From Bradyrhizobium diazoefficiens (GTDB taxonomy: Bacteria > Pseudomonadota > Alphaproteobacteria > Rhizobiales > Xanthobacteraceae): DNA of 64,000 bases. Below the pieces are notes generated by a model. That model was not told where the DNA came from. It made no database searches and saw nothing but the letters and a program-made list of their open reading frames with translations. Of the stretch, positions 30,056 through 37,518 are shown piece by piece. Made by a program: the position numbers and the translations under genes. Numbering within the stretch: the stretch's first letter is position 1; every line of letters begins with the position of its first letter. The stretch lies in NCBI RefSeq assembly GCF_016616425.1, contig NZ_CP067101.1:4340001-4404000 (forward strand), given 5' to 3'.

Positions 30056-30880
30056 ATGACCGCCCAGGCCGCCCGCGCCCCCTCACCGCAACCACCGATC
30101 CTGCTGCGCGAGATCGTCGGCAGCGTCGCCGTGCTCACGCTGAACCGACCAGCCGCGCGCAACAGCCTCTCGGAGGCGATGATCGGACAGCTGCATGCGA
30201 GCCTCAATGCGATCGCGGAAGACAAGCACATCCGTGCGGTCGTCATCGCGGCCAATGGCCCCGCTTTTTCCGCCGGCCACGACATGAAGGAACTCACCGC
30301 CCGCCGCACCGATCCCGATCGTGGCCGGGCCTATTTTGCGCAGGTCATGACCGCCTGCAGCGCGATGATGCAGGCGATCGTGCGTCTGCCAAAACCCGTG
30401 GTCGCGTCCGTCCAGGGTATCGCGACCGCGGCCGGCTGCCAGCTTGTGGCGACTTGCGATCTTGCGATTGCCTCCGAGGGAGCAAATTTTGCGACGCCGG
30501 GAGTCGACATCGGCCTGTTCTGCTCGACGCCGATGGTGGCACTGTCGCGCAACGTGCCGCGCAAGCAGGCGATGGAGATGCTGCTGACGGGCGAGCCGAT
30601 TCCGGCCATGCGCGCCTGTGAGATCGGGCTCATCAACCGTGTGGTTGCCGCCGGCACCGAGCGCGACGCCGCGATCGCGCTCGCGGAAAAAGTCGCGCTG
30701 AAATCCGCCTACACGGTCAAGCTCGGCAAGGAGGCATTCTATCGCCAGGCCGAGATGAGCCTTGCAGATGCCTATCGCTATGCGGCGGAGGTGATGACCG
30801 AGAACATGATGGCGCGCGACGCCGAGGAAGGTATCGGCGCCTTCATCGAGAAGCGCACGCCGACATGGCGGGATGAGTAG
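30056..30880 (+). CDS. Enoyl-CoA hydratase/isomerase family protein
   Basis: 274 residues with the crotonase fold: NRPAARNSLSEAM at the CoA-binding start, oxyanion-hole AFSAGHDMKEL and second hole VQGIATAAGCQLVATCDLAIAS. Residues at the usual catalytic glutamate positions read Gly/Ala-rich and Ser (FATPGVDIGLF), so hydration of enoyl-CoA is not certain; it resembles the ECHDC3-like branch. Acts on an acyl-CoA thioester in the cytoplasm. ATG 30056 is preceded by GGAAACG. Confidence 0.88.
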   Translation: MTAQAARAPSPQPPILLREIVGSVAVLTLNRPAARNSLSEAMIGQLHASLNAIAEDKHIRAVVIAANGPAFSAGHDMKELTARRTDPDRGRAYFAQVMTACSAMMQAIVRLPKPVVASVQGIATAAGCQLVATCDLAIASEGANFATPGVDIGLFCSTPMVALSRNVPRKQAMEMLLTGEPIPAMRACEIGLINRVVAAGTERDAAIALAEKVALKSAYTVKLGKEAFYRQAEMSLADAYRYAAEVMTENMMARDAEEGIGAFIEKRTPTWRDE

Positions 30881-30886
30881 TCAACT

Positions 30887-30990
30887 CCTCATCCTGAGGA
30901 GCCGCGGAACGCGGCGTCTCGAAGGATAGAGGCCCGACTGTGGCTTCAATGGTTCGAGACGCGCGTGCCGCGCTTCTCACCACATGAGGG
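30887..30990. repeat. REP-like palindrome pair
   Basis: CCTCATCCTGAGGAG...CTCGAAGGATAGAGG (30887-30932) and an inverted, diverged partner GGTTCGAGACGC...ATGAGGG (30951-30990). Same family as 37314-37446. It fills the gap before the CoA-binding protein gene and rules out the start at 30984 for that gene. Confidence 0.8.
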
Positions 30991-31007
30991 TCCGAGAAAG
31001 AAAAAAG

Positions 31008-31592
31008 ATGAACCACGACGCCTATCCCGACAATTACATCCGCAGCATCCTCAACAGCGTGAAGTCGATCGCGATGGTCGGCGCCTCGCCCGTCAATGTG
31101 CGGCCGAGCTATTTTGCGTTCAAATATCTGGCGCAGCGCGGCTACGACATGATCCCGGTCAACCCCGGTCATGTCGGCAAGGAGCTGCTCGGAAAGCCTT
31201 TCGTTGCCTCGCTTTCCGACATCGGCCACCCCGTCGACATGATCGACATCTTTCGCAATTCCAGCCACATCATGCCGGTCGTCGAAGAGGCGCTCACGCT
31301 CGACCCGCTGCCCAAGGTGATCTGGATGCAGCTCGGCGCGCGCGATGACGCTGCGGCGGCGAAAGCGGAATCGGTCGGTATCAAGGTGGTGATGAACCGC
31401 TGCCCAAAGATCGAATATGGCCGCCTGTCGTCCGAGATCTCCTGGATGGGCGTGAATTCGCGCACGCTGAGTTCCAAGCGCCCGCCAGCGCCGACGCAGG
31501 GCATGCGGCTATCCCTCAATCGGATGAGTGTCGGCGGCGGCGACACCGCGGCATCCGATCGTGCCGCAAAAAACAAGAGCGAGCAAAGCTGA
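31008..31592 (+). CDS. CoA-binding (YccU-like) domain protein
   Basis: 194 residues from ATG 31008. N-terminal Rossmann-type CoA-binding domain: VKSIAMVGASPVNVRPS, PVNPGHVGKELLG, KVIWMQLGARDDAAAAKAES, and MNRCPKIEYGRL, as in succinyl-CoA synthetase alpha-like CoA-binding proteins. The last 50 residues are Ser/Ala-rich and probably disordered. Upstream frame begins in a REP repeat, so this start is preferred, though its ribosome binding site (AGAAAGAAAAAAG) is weak. It precedes metY by 140 bases on the same strand; association of these two genes is common in rhizobia and suggests one unit. Confidence 0.85.
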   Translation: MNHDAYPDNYIRSILNSVKSIAMVGASPVNVRPSYFAFKYLAQRGYDMIPVNPGHVGKELLGKPFVASLSDIGHPVDMIDIFRNSSHIMPVVEEALTLDPLPKVIWMQLGARDDAAAAKAESVGIKVVMNRCPKIEYGRLSSEISWMGVNSRTLSSKRPPAPTQGMRLSLNRMSVGGGDTAASDRAAKNKSEQS

Positions 31593-31732
31593 GGCAATCG
31601 CGAAGGATTCGTTTCGCGAACGCGACGATGCGCAGCACGATCATGCCGATGTGAGGCGGCGCCTTGACGGCGAGCGCGGCGCCGATCAGCATGCCGCGCG
31701 ATTTTCAAGGCCACGAGAACAGGACGCCCTCA

Positions 31733-33013
31733 ATGAGCGATCGCCTTCCGGGATTTTCAACCCTCGCCGTGCATGCCGGTGCACAGCCGGACCCCACCAC
31801 CGGTGCGCGCGCGACTCCGATTTATCAAACGACCTCGTTCGTCTTCAACGACGCCGACCATGCCGCCTCGCTGTTCGGCCTGCAGGCATTCGGCAATATC
31901 TATACCCGCATCGGCAATCCCACCAATGCGGTGTTGGAAGAGCGCGTCGCGGCCCTCGAAGGCGGCACGGCCGCGCTTGCGGTCGCCTCGGGCCATGCCG
32001 CGCAAGTCGTGGTGCTGCAGCAATTGATGCAGCCCGGCGACGAGTTCATTGCCGCGCGAAAGCTGTATGGCGGCTCGATCAACCAGTTCACGCATGCGTT
32101 CAAGAGCTTTGGCTGGAACGTGGTGTGGGCGGATCCCGATGACATTGCAAGCTTCGAGCGCGCCGTGACGCCGCGCACGAAAGCGATCTTCATCGAGTCC
32201 ATCGCCAATCCGGCTGGTAGCATCACCGACATCGAGGCGATCTCGACGGTGGCGCGCAAGGCGGGCGTGCCGCTGATCGTCGACAACACGCTGGCCTCGC
32301 CCTATCTGATCCGCCCGATCGACCACGGCGCCGACATCGTCGTGCACTCGCTGACGAAATTCCTGGGCGGTCACGGCAATTCGCTCGGCGGCATCATCGT
32401 CGATGCCGGCACGTTCGACTGGTCCGCTGGGGGCAAATATCCGATGCTGTCGGAGCCTCGACCGGAATATCACGGCATCAAGCTCCAGGAGACGTTCGGC
32501 AATTTCGCCTTCGCGATCGCCTGCCGCGTGCTGGGCCTGCGCGACCTCGGCCCCGCGCTTTCGCCCTTCAACGCCTTCATGATCCTGACCGGCATCGAGA
32601 CGCTGCCGCTGCGCATGCAGAAGCACTGCGAGAATGCGAAAGCGGTCGCCGAATTCCTCGCCGGCCATCCCGCGGTGGCCTCGGTGAGCTATGCGGGCCT
32701 GCCCGGCGACAAGTATCATCCGCTCGCGCGCAAATACGCGCCGAAGGGCGCAGGCGCCGTGTTCACCTTCAGCCTGAAGGGCGGCTATGACGCCGGCGTC
32801 AGCCTGGTGTCCAAACTGCAGCTGTTCTCGCACCTCGCCAATGTCGGCGACACCCGATCGCTCGTGATCCACCCCGCCTCGACCACCCATAGCCAGCTCG
32901 ACGACGCCGCCAAGGTGAAGTCCGGCGCCGGCCCCGACGTGGTGCGGCTCTCGATCGGTATCGAGGACAAGGAAGACCTGATCGCGGACCTGGAACAGGC
33001 GCTGGGGGGCTAG
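31733..33013 (+). CDS. metY: O-acetylhomoserine sulfhydrylase
   Basis: 426 residues, a Cys/Met-metabolism PLP enzyme of the length of MetY (longer than MetB/MetZ). PLP Lys209 lies in HSLTKFLGGHGNS; YTRIGNPTNAVLEER and the extra internal segment (WSAGGKYPMLSEP) are typical of OAH sulfhydrylases. It makes homocysteine from O-acetylhomoserine and sulfide. Start ATG 31733 with AGGA 8 bases upstream; upstream in-frame starts lack support. No S-adenosylmethionine riboswitch is recognisable upstream. Confidence 0.93.
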   Translation: MSDRLPGFSTLAVHAGAQPDPTTGARATPIYQTTSFVFNDADHAASLFGLQAFGNIYTRIGNPTNAVLEERVAALEGGTAALAVASGHAAQVVVLQQLMQPGDEFIAARKLYGGSINQFTHAFKSFGWNVVWADPDDIASFERAVTPRTKAIFIESIANPAGSITDIEAISTVARKAGVPLIVDNTLASPYLIRPIDHGADIVVHSLTKFLGGHGNSLGGIIVDAGTFDWSAGGKYPMLSEPRPEYHGIKLQETFGNFAFAIACRVLGLRDLGPALSPFNAFMILTGIETLPLRMQKHCENAKAVAEFLAGHPAVASVSYAGLPGDKYHPLARKYAPKGAGAVFTFSLKGGYDAGVSLVSKLQLFSHLANVGDTRSLVIHPASTTHSQLDDAAKVKSGAGPDVVRLSIGIEDKEDLIADLEQALGG

Positions 33014-33018
33014 TTGTT

Positions 33019-33056
33019 GTCGTTCCGGGGCGCGCGAAGCGCGAACCCGGAATGAC
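33019..33056. repeat. Single REP-like palindrome
   Basis: GTCGTTCCGGG (33019-33029) and CCCGGAATGAC (33046-33056) flank an inner palindrome GCGCGCGAAGCGCG. It lies 6 bases after the metY stop and may also block 3' exonuclease or end transcription. Confidence 0.8.
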
Positions 33057-33148
33057 GGCGGCGGTTTTGGCCGCCGACAGTTAATGGTCCTTAACCATAT
33101 CTGCCGCATACATCGGTTTTGGATCGCCCCTTTGATTCGGAGCCGACG

Positions 33149-33493
33149 ATGCTGCGCTGGATGGTGCCTGCCCTTGCGGTCATGCTGACGGTTTCGGCCG
33201 CCATTGCCGCCGACTTGCCGGCCACGCCAAAGGGGCGAGCCGCCGCTCCGCCGCAGGAGCCGCCGAAGGTCTATGTCGAAACCGATCCGGATGCGCTGAT
33301 TTCGCCGGCCTATGGCATCGGCAGCTATATCCGCAACCTGCCGGGTACGCCGCTCCTGCCGGGCTCGCACACGCTGCCGGGCTATTACGGCCGCCCCTGG
33401 GATTACGACTATCAGGGCGCGTATTACGGCGGCAAGCAGGTCGACTATTTCTGGCGCCTGCCCTACGCGTGCGGCATCTACGGCTACTGCTGA
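33149..33493 (+). CDS. Small exported Tyr/Gly/Pro-rich protein
   Basis: 114 residues from ATG 33149, which follows GGAG. A signal peptide (MLRWMVPALAVMLTV, cleavage after IAA near 20) precedes a Pro/Tyr/Gly-rich mature chain with many aromatic residues and a CGIYGYC C-terminus (two cysteines six apart, likely disulfide). Probable periplasmic or surface protein; function unknown. The pattern resembles small Bradyrhizobium envelope proteins. Confidence 0.7.
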   Translation: MLRWMVPALAVMLTVSAAIAADLPATPKGRAAAPPQEPPKVYVETDPDALISPAYGIGSYIRNLPGTPLLPGSHTLPGYYGRPWDYDYQGAYYGGKQVDYFWRLPYACGIYGYC

Positions 33494-33517
33494 TCTGATC
33501 GGCCGGGCTGATGGCGA

Positions 33518-34600
33518 TCAGCCGGGCTGACCGACCGGAACCGCGCGCGGCTGCGCGTGCGCCTGCTGGCGCGAGGCGAGCCGTTCCACCTGCATCACCG
33601 CAAGCGTCAGCACCACGATCGCAACCGCCTGGTGCGAAAGCGCAAGATCAATCGGCACCTGGTTGAGCAGCGTGAGGATGCCGAGCACCGCCTGCATGCT
33701 CACCGCGGCCAGCAGCCACAGCGCCCCGCCTGCGGCCGAGCCTGCACGCGAACGCACCGCATCGATCGCGTGCAGCATCGCCAGCGCGAACAGCGCATAG
33801 GCGGTCATGCGATGCTCGAACTGCACCGTCAGGACATTGTCGAACATGTTGCGCCACCAGGGCGTCTCGAACCACAGCCGCTCCGCCGACGGGATGAACG
33901 CGCCGTCGATCTGCGGCCAGGTGTTATAGGCGCGCCCGGCGCGCAGGCCCGCGACCAATGCTCCGAAATAGATCTGCACGAACGTCACGACGAGAAGCAG
34001 CGCGCTCGTGAACCGCAGCCGCGACGGCGCTGCGATCTGCGGCCGCTCCTTGAGCCGCCGCACGGTCCAGACGATGCCGGCGAAGATCAGCAGTGCGAGC
34101 ACCAGATGCGTCGCCAGCCGATACTGCGACACCTCGACGCGTTCGGACAGGCCCGAGGCGACCATCCACCAGCCCACCGCCCCCTGGACACCGCCGAGCG
34201 CGAACAGCAGCCACAGCCGGCGCTTCAATTCACCCGGCAGGCCGCCACGCCAAAGGAAGAACAGGAACGGCAAGAGATAGGCGACGCCGATGAAGCGGCC
34301 GAGCAGCCGGTGGCTCCATTCCCACCAGAAGATCTCCTTGAACTCGGACAGGCTCATGCCGGCGTTCAATTCGCGATATTGCGGGATCTTCTTGTAAGCC
34401 TCGAACGCATCGGTCCACTGCGTCTGCGTCAGCGGCGGCACGCTGCCCGTGACCGGCTTCCATTCGACGATCGAGAGGCCGGATTCCGTCAGCCGGGTCG
34501 CGCCGCCGACCAGCACCATCAGCGCGATCAAAGCGGCCACGGAGATCAGCCACCAGCGCACGGCGCGATGCGGGTTGGCTGGAACGGAATTCGTCGTCAT
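33518..34600 (-). CDS. ctaA: Heme A synthase
   Basis: 360 residues, eight membrane segments, of the COX15/CtaA alphaproteobacterial (type 2) class. Conserved heme/catalytic regions: [48 protein letters not shown] and [11 protein letters not shown], which supply the His ligands. It oxidises heme O to heme A for aa3 cytochrome oxidase in the inner membrane. Start ATG 34600; upstream is DUF2842 divergently. A hairpin at 33506-33523 (GGCTGAT/ATCAGCC) overlaps the stop codon and may terminate both convergent genes. Confidence 0.97.
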   Translation of the reverse strand: MTTNSVPANPHRAVRWWLISVAALIALMVLVGGATRLTESGLSIVEWKPVTGSVPPLTQTQWTDAFEAYKKIPQYRELNAGMSLSEFKEIFWWEWSHRLLGRFIGVAYLLPFLFFLWRGGLPGELKRRLWLLFALGGVQGAVGWWMVASGLSERVEVSQYRLATHLVLALLIFAGIVWTVRRLKERPQIAAPSRLRFTSALLLVVTFVQIYFGALVAGLRAGRAYNTWPQIDGAFIPSAERLWFETPWWRNMFDNVLTVQFEHRMTAYALFALAMLHAIDAVRSRAGSAAGGALWLLAAVSMQAVLGILTLLNQVPIDLALSHQAVAIVVLTLAVMQVERLASRQQAHAQPRAVPVGQPG

Positions 34601-34695
34601 TTCAGAGGCTAAACCAGGGCTTGAACCGGACTGCGTGCCCCTTATAGTCCCCCGCTCCCGCAGCGCAAGTTACGCGAAAGCAGCAAGCTCCCGCC

Positions 34696-34917
34696 ATGAC
34701 GATCCGCACCCGCAAGTTCCTCGGCGCCATCCTGCTCCTGGTTCTGGCCACGGTCTGGGCCCTGCTCGGCATGGCCGCGGCGCAGATGCCGTGGATTGCC
34801 GAGTCCGGCTGGCGGCAGGCGATCTACTACGTGGTGGTCGGCATGGGCTGGGTGCTGCCGGCGATGCCGATCGTGAGCTGGATGCAGCGGCCCGACCGAG
34901 TGAAATCCAATTCGTAG
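34696..34917 (+). CDS. DUF2842 family small membrane protein
   Basis: 73 residues with two membrane segments (about 7-28 and 40-60) and the family features TIRTRKFLGAILLLV and WRQAIYYVVVGMGWVLPAMPIVSWM. DUF2842 proteins are found next to ctaA in alphaproteobacteria; their role may be in respiratory-complex assembly, which is only inference. Divergent from ctaA, convergent with the polysaccharide deacetylase-like gene (5 bases between stops). Confidence 0.9.
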   Translation: MTIRTRKFLGAILLLVLATVWALLGMAAAQMPWIAESGWRQAIYYVVVGMGWVLPAMPIVSWMQRPDRVKSNS

Positions 34918-34922
34918 CGATT

Positions 34923-36032
34923 CTAGTTGGTAGCGCTGCCCGTCGGCTTCACCGGCGCAAAGGCAACGCCCGACACCAGCACGCGCAGCATGCGCAGCGA
35001 GCGCACACGGCCGTCCCAGGAAATCCGCGGCAGCGCGCGCAGGTTGGTGCGCCCCTCCGCGTCCACGATGCCCGGGATCGTCGACACCGCACTGGCAAAG
35101 CCGGCCTCCTCCGCCATCATGACATGGCTGCGCCGGAATGACGCGCGATCGCCGAACGGAAAGGCGAGATGCTGGATGTCGCGGCGGAAAGCCGCCTCCG
35201 CAACGGCCTTGCCCATCGTCATCTCGCGCAGCGCCGCCGTATCCTTCATGTTGGCGAGAACGGGATAGTTCACGGTCGCGCTGCCGATCGTGACGAGCGG
35301 ATCGGCCGCCAGCTTCGCCAGATCCTCCCAATCCATCGACGCCTCGCGGGAGAGCGCGGCGAGGTCGATCCGGTAGCGCGTGCAGAGATCGGCGATCGCC
35401 GCCGACAGATCCGCCGGCGACAGCGAGCGCAGCCAGCGCTCGAGATGCGAAAACAGCGCCTGCTTCTCGGCATGATCCGTGACGACGAAGCGCTGCTCCT
35501 TCTCCCCCATCATCAGGCTGATGCGGCTCTCCCGCGCAACGAGCTGTTCGAGCCCGAGCCACCAGGCCTGTCCGATACCGTCGGGAAACGCGGTGGGCAC
35601 ATAGATCGTGAAGGGCACGGCGTGATGCGCCAACACCGGGTAGGCAAAGCCGATCAGATCTTTGCTGGCACAGTCGAAAGTGAGCGCCACGAAGCGCCGC
35701 TGCTCCGGCAACGCCACCGCACGCCGACAGACCGCATCCATGCCGAGAAAATCGTACTTCCAGCGTTTCAACGCGCGAATGGCGCGGTCGAGAAACTGCG
35801 GCGTGATCTCGTGCGCGCGTAGCGGCTGAAACTTGCCGCGCTGCCGGGGGCGCACCCGCGCAAAGCGCAGGATGGCGCCGGCCCCGCGACCGCGCAGTGC
35901 GGCCTGGCCGGTGAACCAGGCCAGCTCAAGGCGCAGCCGTTCCAGCCATCTGTCGTCCGATGCCAATATCCCACCCCTTCGCGCCCGCAGGCGCCCGTTC
36001 CCTGTTCCACTGTCCTTACTCTTTGTTGACAT
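34923..36032 (-). CDS. Polysaccharide deacetylase-like protein with degenerate metal site
   Basis: 369 residues from ATG 36032 (a GTG at 36053 is also possible). The C-terminal two thirds has the NodB-fold: FVALTFDCASKD (118-125) and HLAFPFGDRASF. Active NodB/CE4 enzymes need TFDDG and an HxxxH motif for the metal; here the second Asp is Cys121, and the second motif reads SATVNYP (251-257) with neither His. Deacetylation is therefore doubtful; binding or scaffold role possible. It lies divergent from the CelD-like gene at the start of a polysaccharide locus. No signal peptide is visible. Confidence 0.8.
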   Translation of the reverse strand: MSTKSKDSGTGNGRLRARRGGILASDDRWLERLRLELAWFTGQAALRGRGAGAILRFARVRPRQRGKFQPLRAHEITPQFLDRAIRALKRWKYDFLGMDAVCRRAVALPEQRRFVALTFDCASKDLIGFAYPVLAHHAVPFTIYVPTAFPDGIGQAWWLGLEQLVARESRISLMMGEKEQRFVVTDHAEKQALFSHLERWLRSLSPADLSAAIADLCTRYRIDLAALSREASMDWEDLAKLAADPLVTIGSATVNYPVLANMKDTAALREMTMGKAVAEAAFRRDIQHLAFPFGDRASFRRSHVMMAEEAGFASAVSTIPGIVDAEGRTNLRALPRISWDGRVRSLRMLRVLVSGVAFAPVKPTGSATN

Positions 36033-36097
36033 TTCTTTGCAAAGGTCGGCCACAGGCCGAATTACCTATATTTCTGATTTCTCGACAGGTTTCGCGA

Positions 36098-37279
36098 ATG
36101 ACCATGGCTGCGGCGATGCAAAGCCGGACGGCAGAAGCGCGAGCGCGGTCAAAAGCAAGCCGTATCGCGCATGTCGATATCGTCACCGATCTCGGCGCCG
36201 CCGAGGCGGTCTGGCGCGCCTTCGAGGAGCCCGGCCATCTCTTCACGCCCTATCAGCGGTTCGATCTGCTGGGTCCCTGGCAGCGATTGGTCGGCGAGCG
36301 CGAGGGCGCGCGCCCCCTCGTCGTGATCGCCCGAGACGCCGAGCGCAAGCCGCTCCTGCTGCTGCCGCTCTCGCTGCGGCAAAGCCACGGCGTGCGCACG
36401 GCCTGCTTCATGGGCGGCAAGCATACGACCTTCAACATGGGCCTGTGGAACGCCGAGTGTGCTGCACAGACCGTCGCTGCCGATCTGGAGGCACTGCTTG
36501 CGCCGCTGCGCGAGCGCGTCGACGTGCTCGCGCTAACGCAGCAGCCGCTGCGCTGGCACGACCAGCAGAACCCGTTTGCGCTACTGCCGCGGCAGAGCGC
36601 GATCAACGGCTGTCCGCAGCTGGTGATGGAGCCGGGCGGGCCGCCGGCGTCGCGGATCAGCAACTCCTTCCGCCGCCGCCTCAAGAGCAAGGAAAAGAAG
36701 CTCCAGGCACTCGCCGGCTATCGCTATCACGTTGCCACGTCAGACGCAGACGTCACCCGCCTCCTCGACTGGTTCTTCCGCGTCAAGCCGGTTCGGATGG
36801 CCGAACAGAAGCTCCCCAACGTGTTCGCCGAGCCCGGCGTCGAACAATTCGTCCGAAGCGCCTGCCTTGCGCCGCGCGGTGAAGGCCGCGTCATCGACAT
36901 CCATGCGCTCGAATGCGACGACGAGGTGATCGCGATCTTCGCCGGCGTCGCGGACGGAGAGCGCTTCTCGATGATGTTCAACACCTACACGATGTCCGAG
37001 CACGCCCGCTACAGCCCGGGCCTGATCCTGATGCGCTACATCATCGACCGCTACGGCGAGCGCGGCTACCGCTCTCTCGACCTCGGCATCGGTTCGGACG
37101 AGTACAAGCGAATGTTCTGCAAGGACGACGAGGACATCTTCGACAGCTTCGTCCCCCTGACCTCGCGCGGCAAGCTCGCGGCGATGGCGATGTCCTCGCT
37201 CAGCCACGGCAAGCGGCTGGTGAAGCAGAACCAGATGCTGTTCGACTTCGCCCGCCGGCTGCGGCAGGCGTTCGGGTAA
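36098..37279 (+). CDS. CelD/FemAB-like GNAT acyltransferase
   Basis: 393 residues with the FemAB/CelD-type acyltransferase (Acetyltransf_6) fold. Seen: LFTPYQRFDLLGPWQRLVGE, SFRRRLKSKEKKLQA, and near the C-terminus RYIIDRYGERGYRSLDLGIGSDEYKRMF. Such proteins accompany bacterial polysaccharide clusters (cellulose and exopolysaccharide), where they probably acetylate or acylate the polymer or a lipid-linked unit. Cytoplasmic, no membrane segment. Start ATG 36098 gives 65 bases to the divergent deacetylase-like gene. Followed by a REP pair. Confidence 0.82.
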   Translation: MTMAAAMQSRTAEARARSKASRIAHVDIVTDLGAAEAVWRAFEEPGHLFTPYQRFDLLGPWQRLVGEREGARPLVVIARDAERKPLLLLPLSLRQSHGVRTACFMGGKHTTFNMGLWNAECAAQTVAADLEALLAPLRERVDVLALTQQPLRWHDQQNPFALLPRQSAINGCPQLVMEPGGPPASRISNSFRRRLKSKEKKLQALAGYRYHVATSDADVTRLLDWFFRVKPVRMAEQKLPNVFAEPGVEQFVRSACLAPRGEGRVIDIHALECDDEVIAIFAGVADGERFSMMFNTYTMSEHARYSPGLILMRYIIDRYGERGYRSLDLGIGSDEYKRMFCKDDEDIFDSFVPLTSRGKLAAMAMSSLSHGKRLVKQNQMLFDFARRLRQAFG

Positions 37280-37313
37280 GGAATTCTCCGCTACGGGAGG
37301 CCCTCCCGCGGCA

Positions 37314-37446
37314 CATCCTTCGAGACGCCCGCCTTTGGCGGGCCCTCAGGATGAGGACGGAATTCGCGGCAGCAGTTTCAGCGGACACCGCCCTAACTGA
37401 GCCTCATCCTGAGGAGACCGCGAAGCGGTCGTCTCGAAGGACGAGG
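37314..37446. repeat. Inverted REP-like palindrome pair
   Basis: CATCCTTCGAGACGCCCG...CAGGATGAGG (37314-37356) and CCTCATCCTGAGGAG...GAAGGACGAGG (37402-37446) are inverted copies. They belong to the family at 30887-30990 but are oriented the other way round. Also GGGAGGCCCTCCC at 37295-37307. Confidence 0.85.
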
Positions 37447-37518
37447 CGCGTCCTCAGATCGCTCGAAGGCGTCATACGCGATAGCGCCGTCGACAAGTGG
37501 ACGCGAAACAAGCAGTAG

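Noticed and set aside
31593..31732. SAM riboswitch before metY
   Set aside because: I looked for the conserved core of alphaproteobacterial SAM riboswitches and saw no matching pseudoknot pattern; no A-rich core is present.
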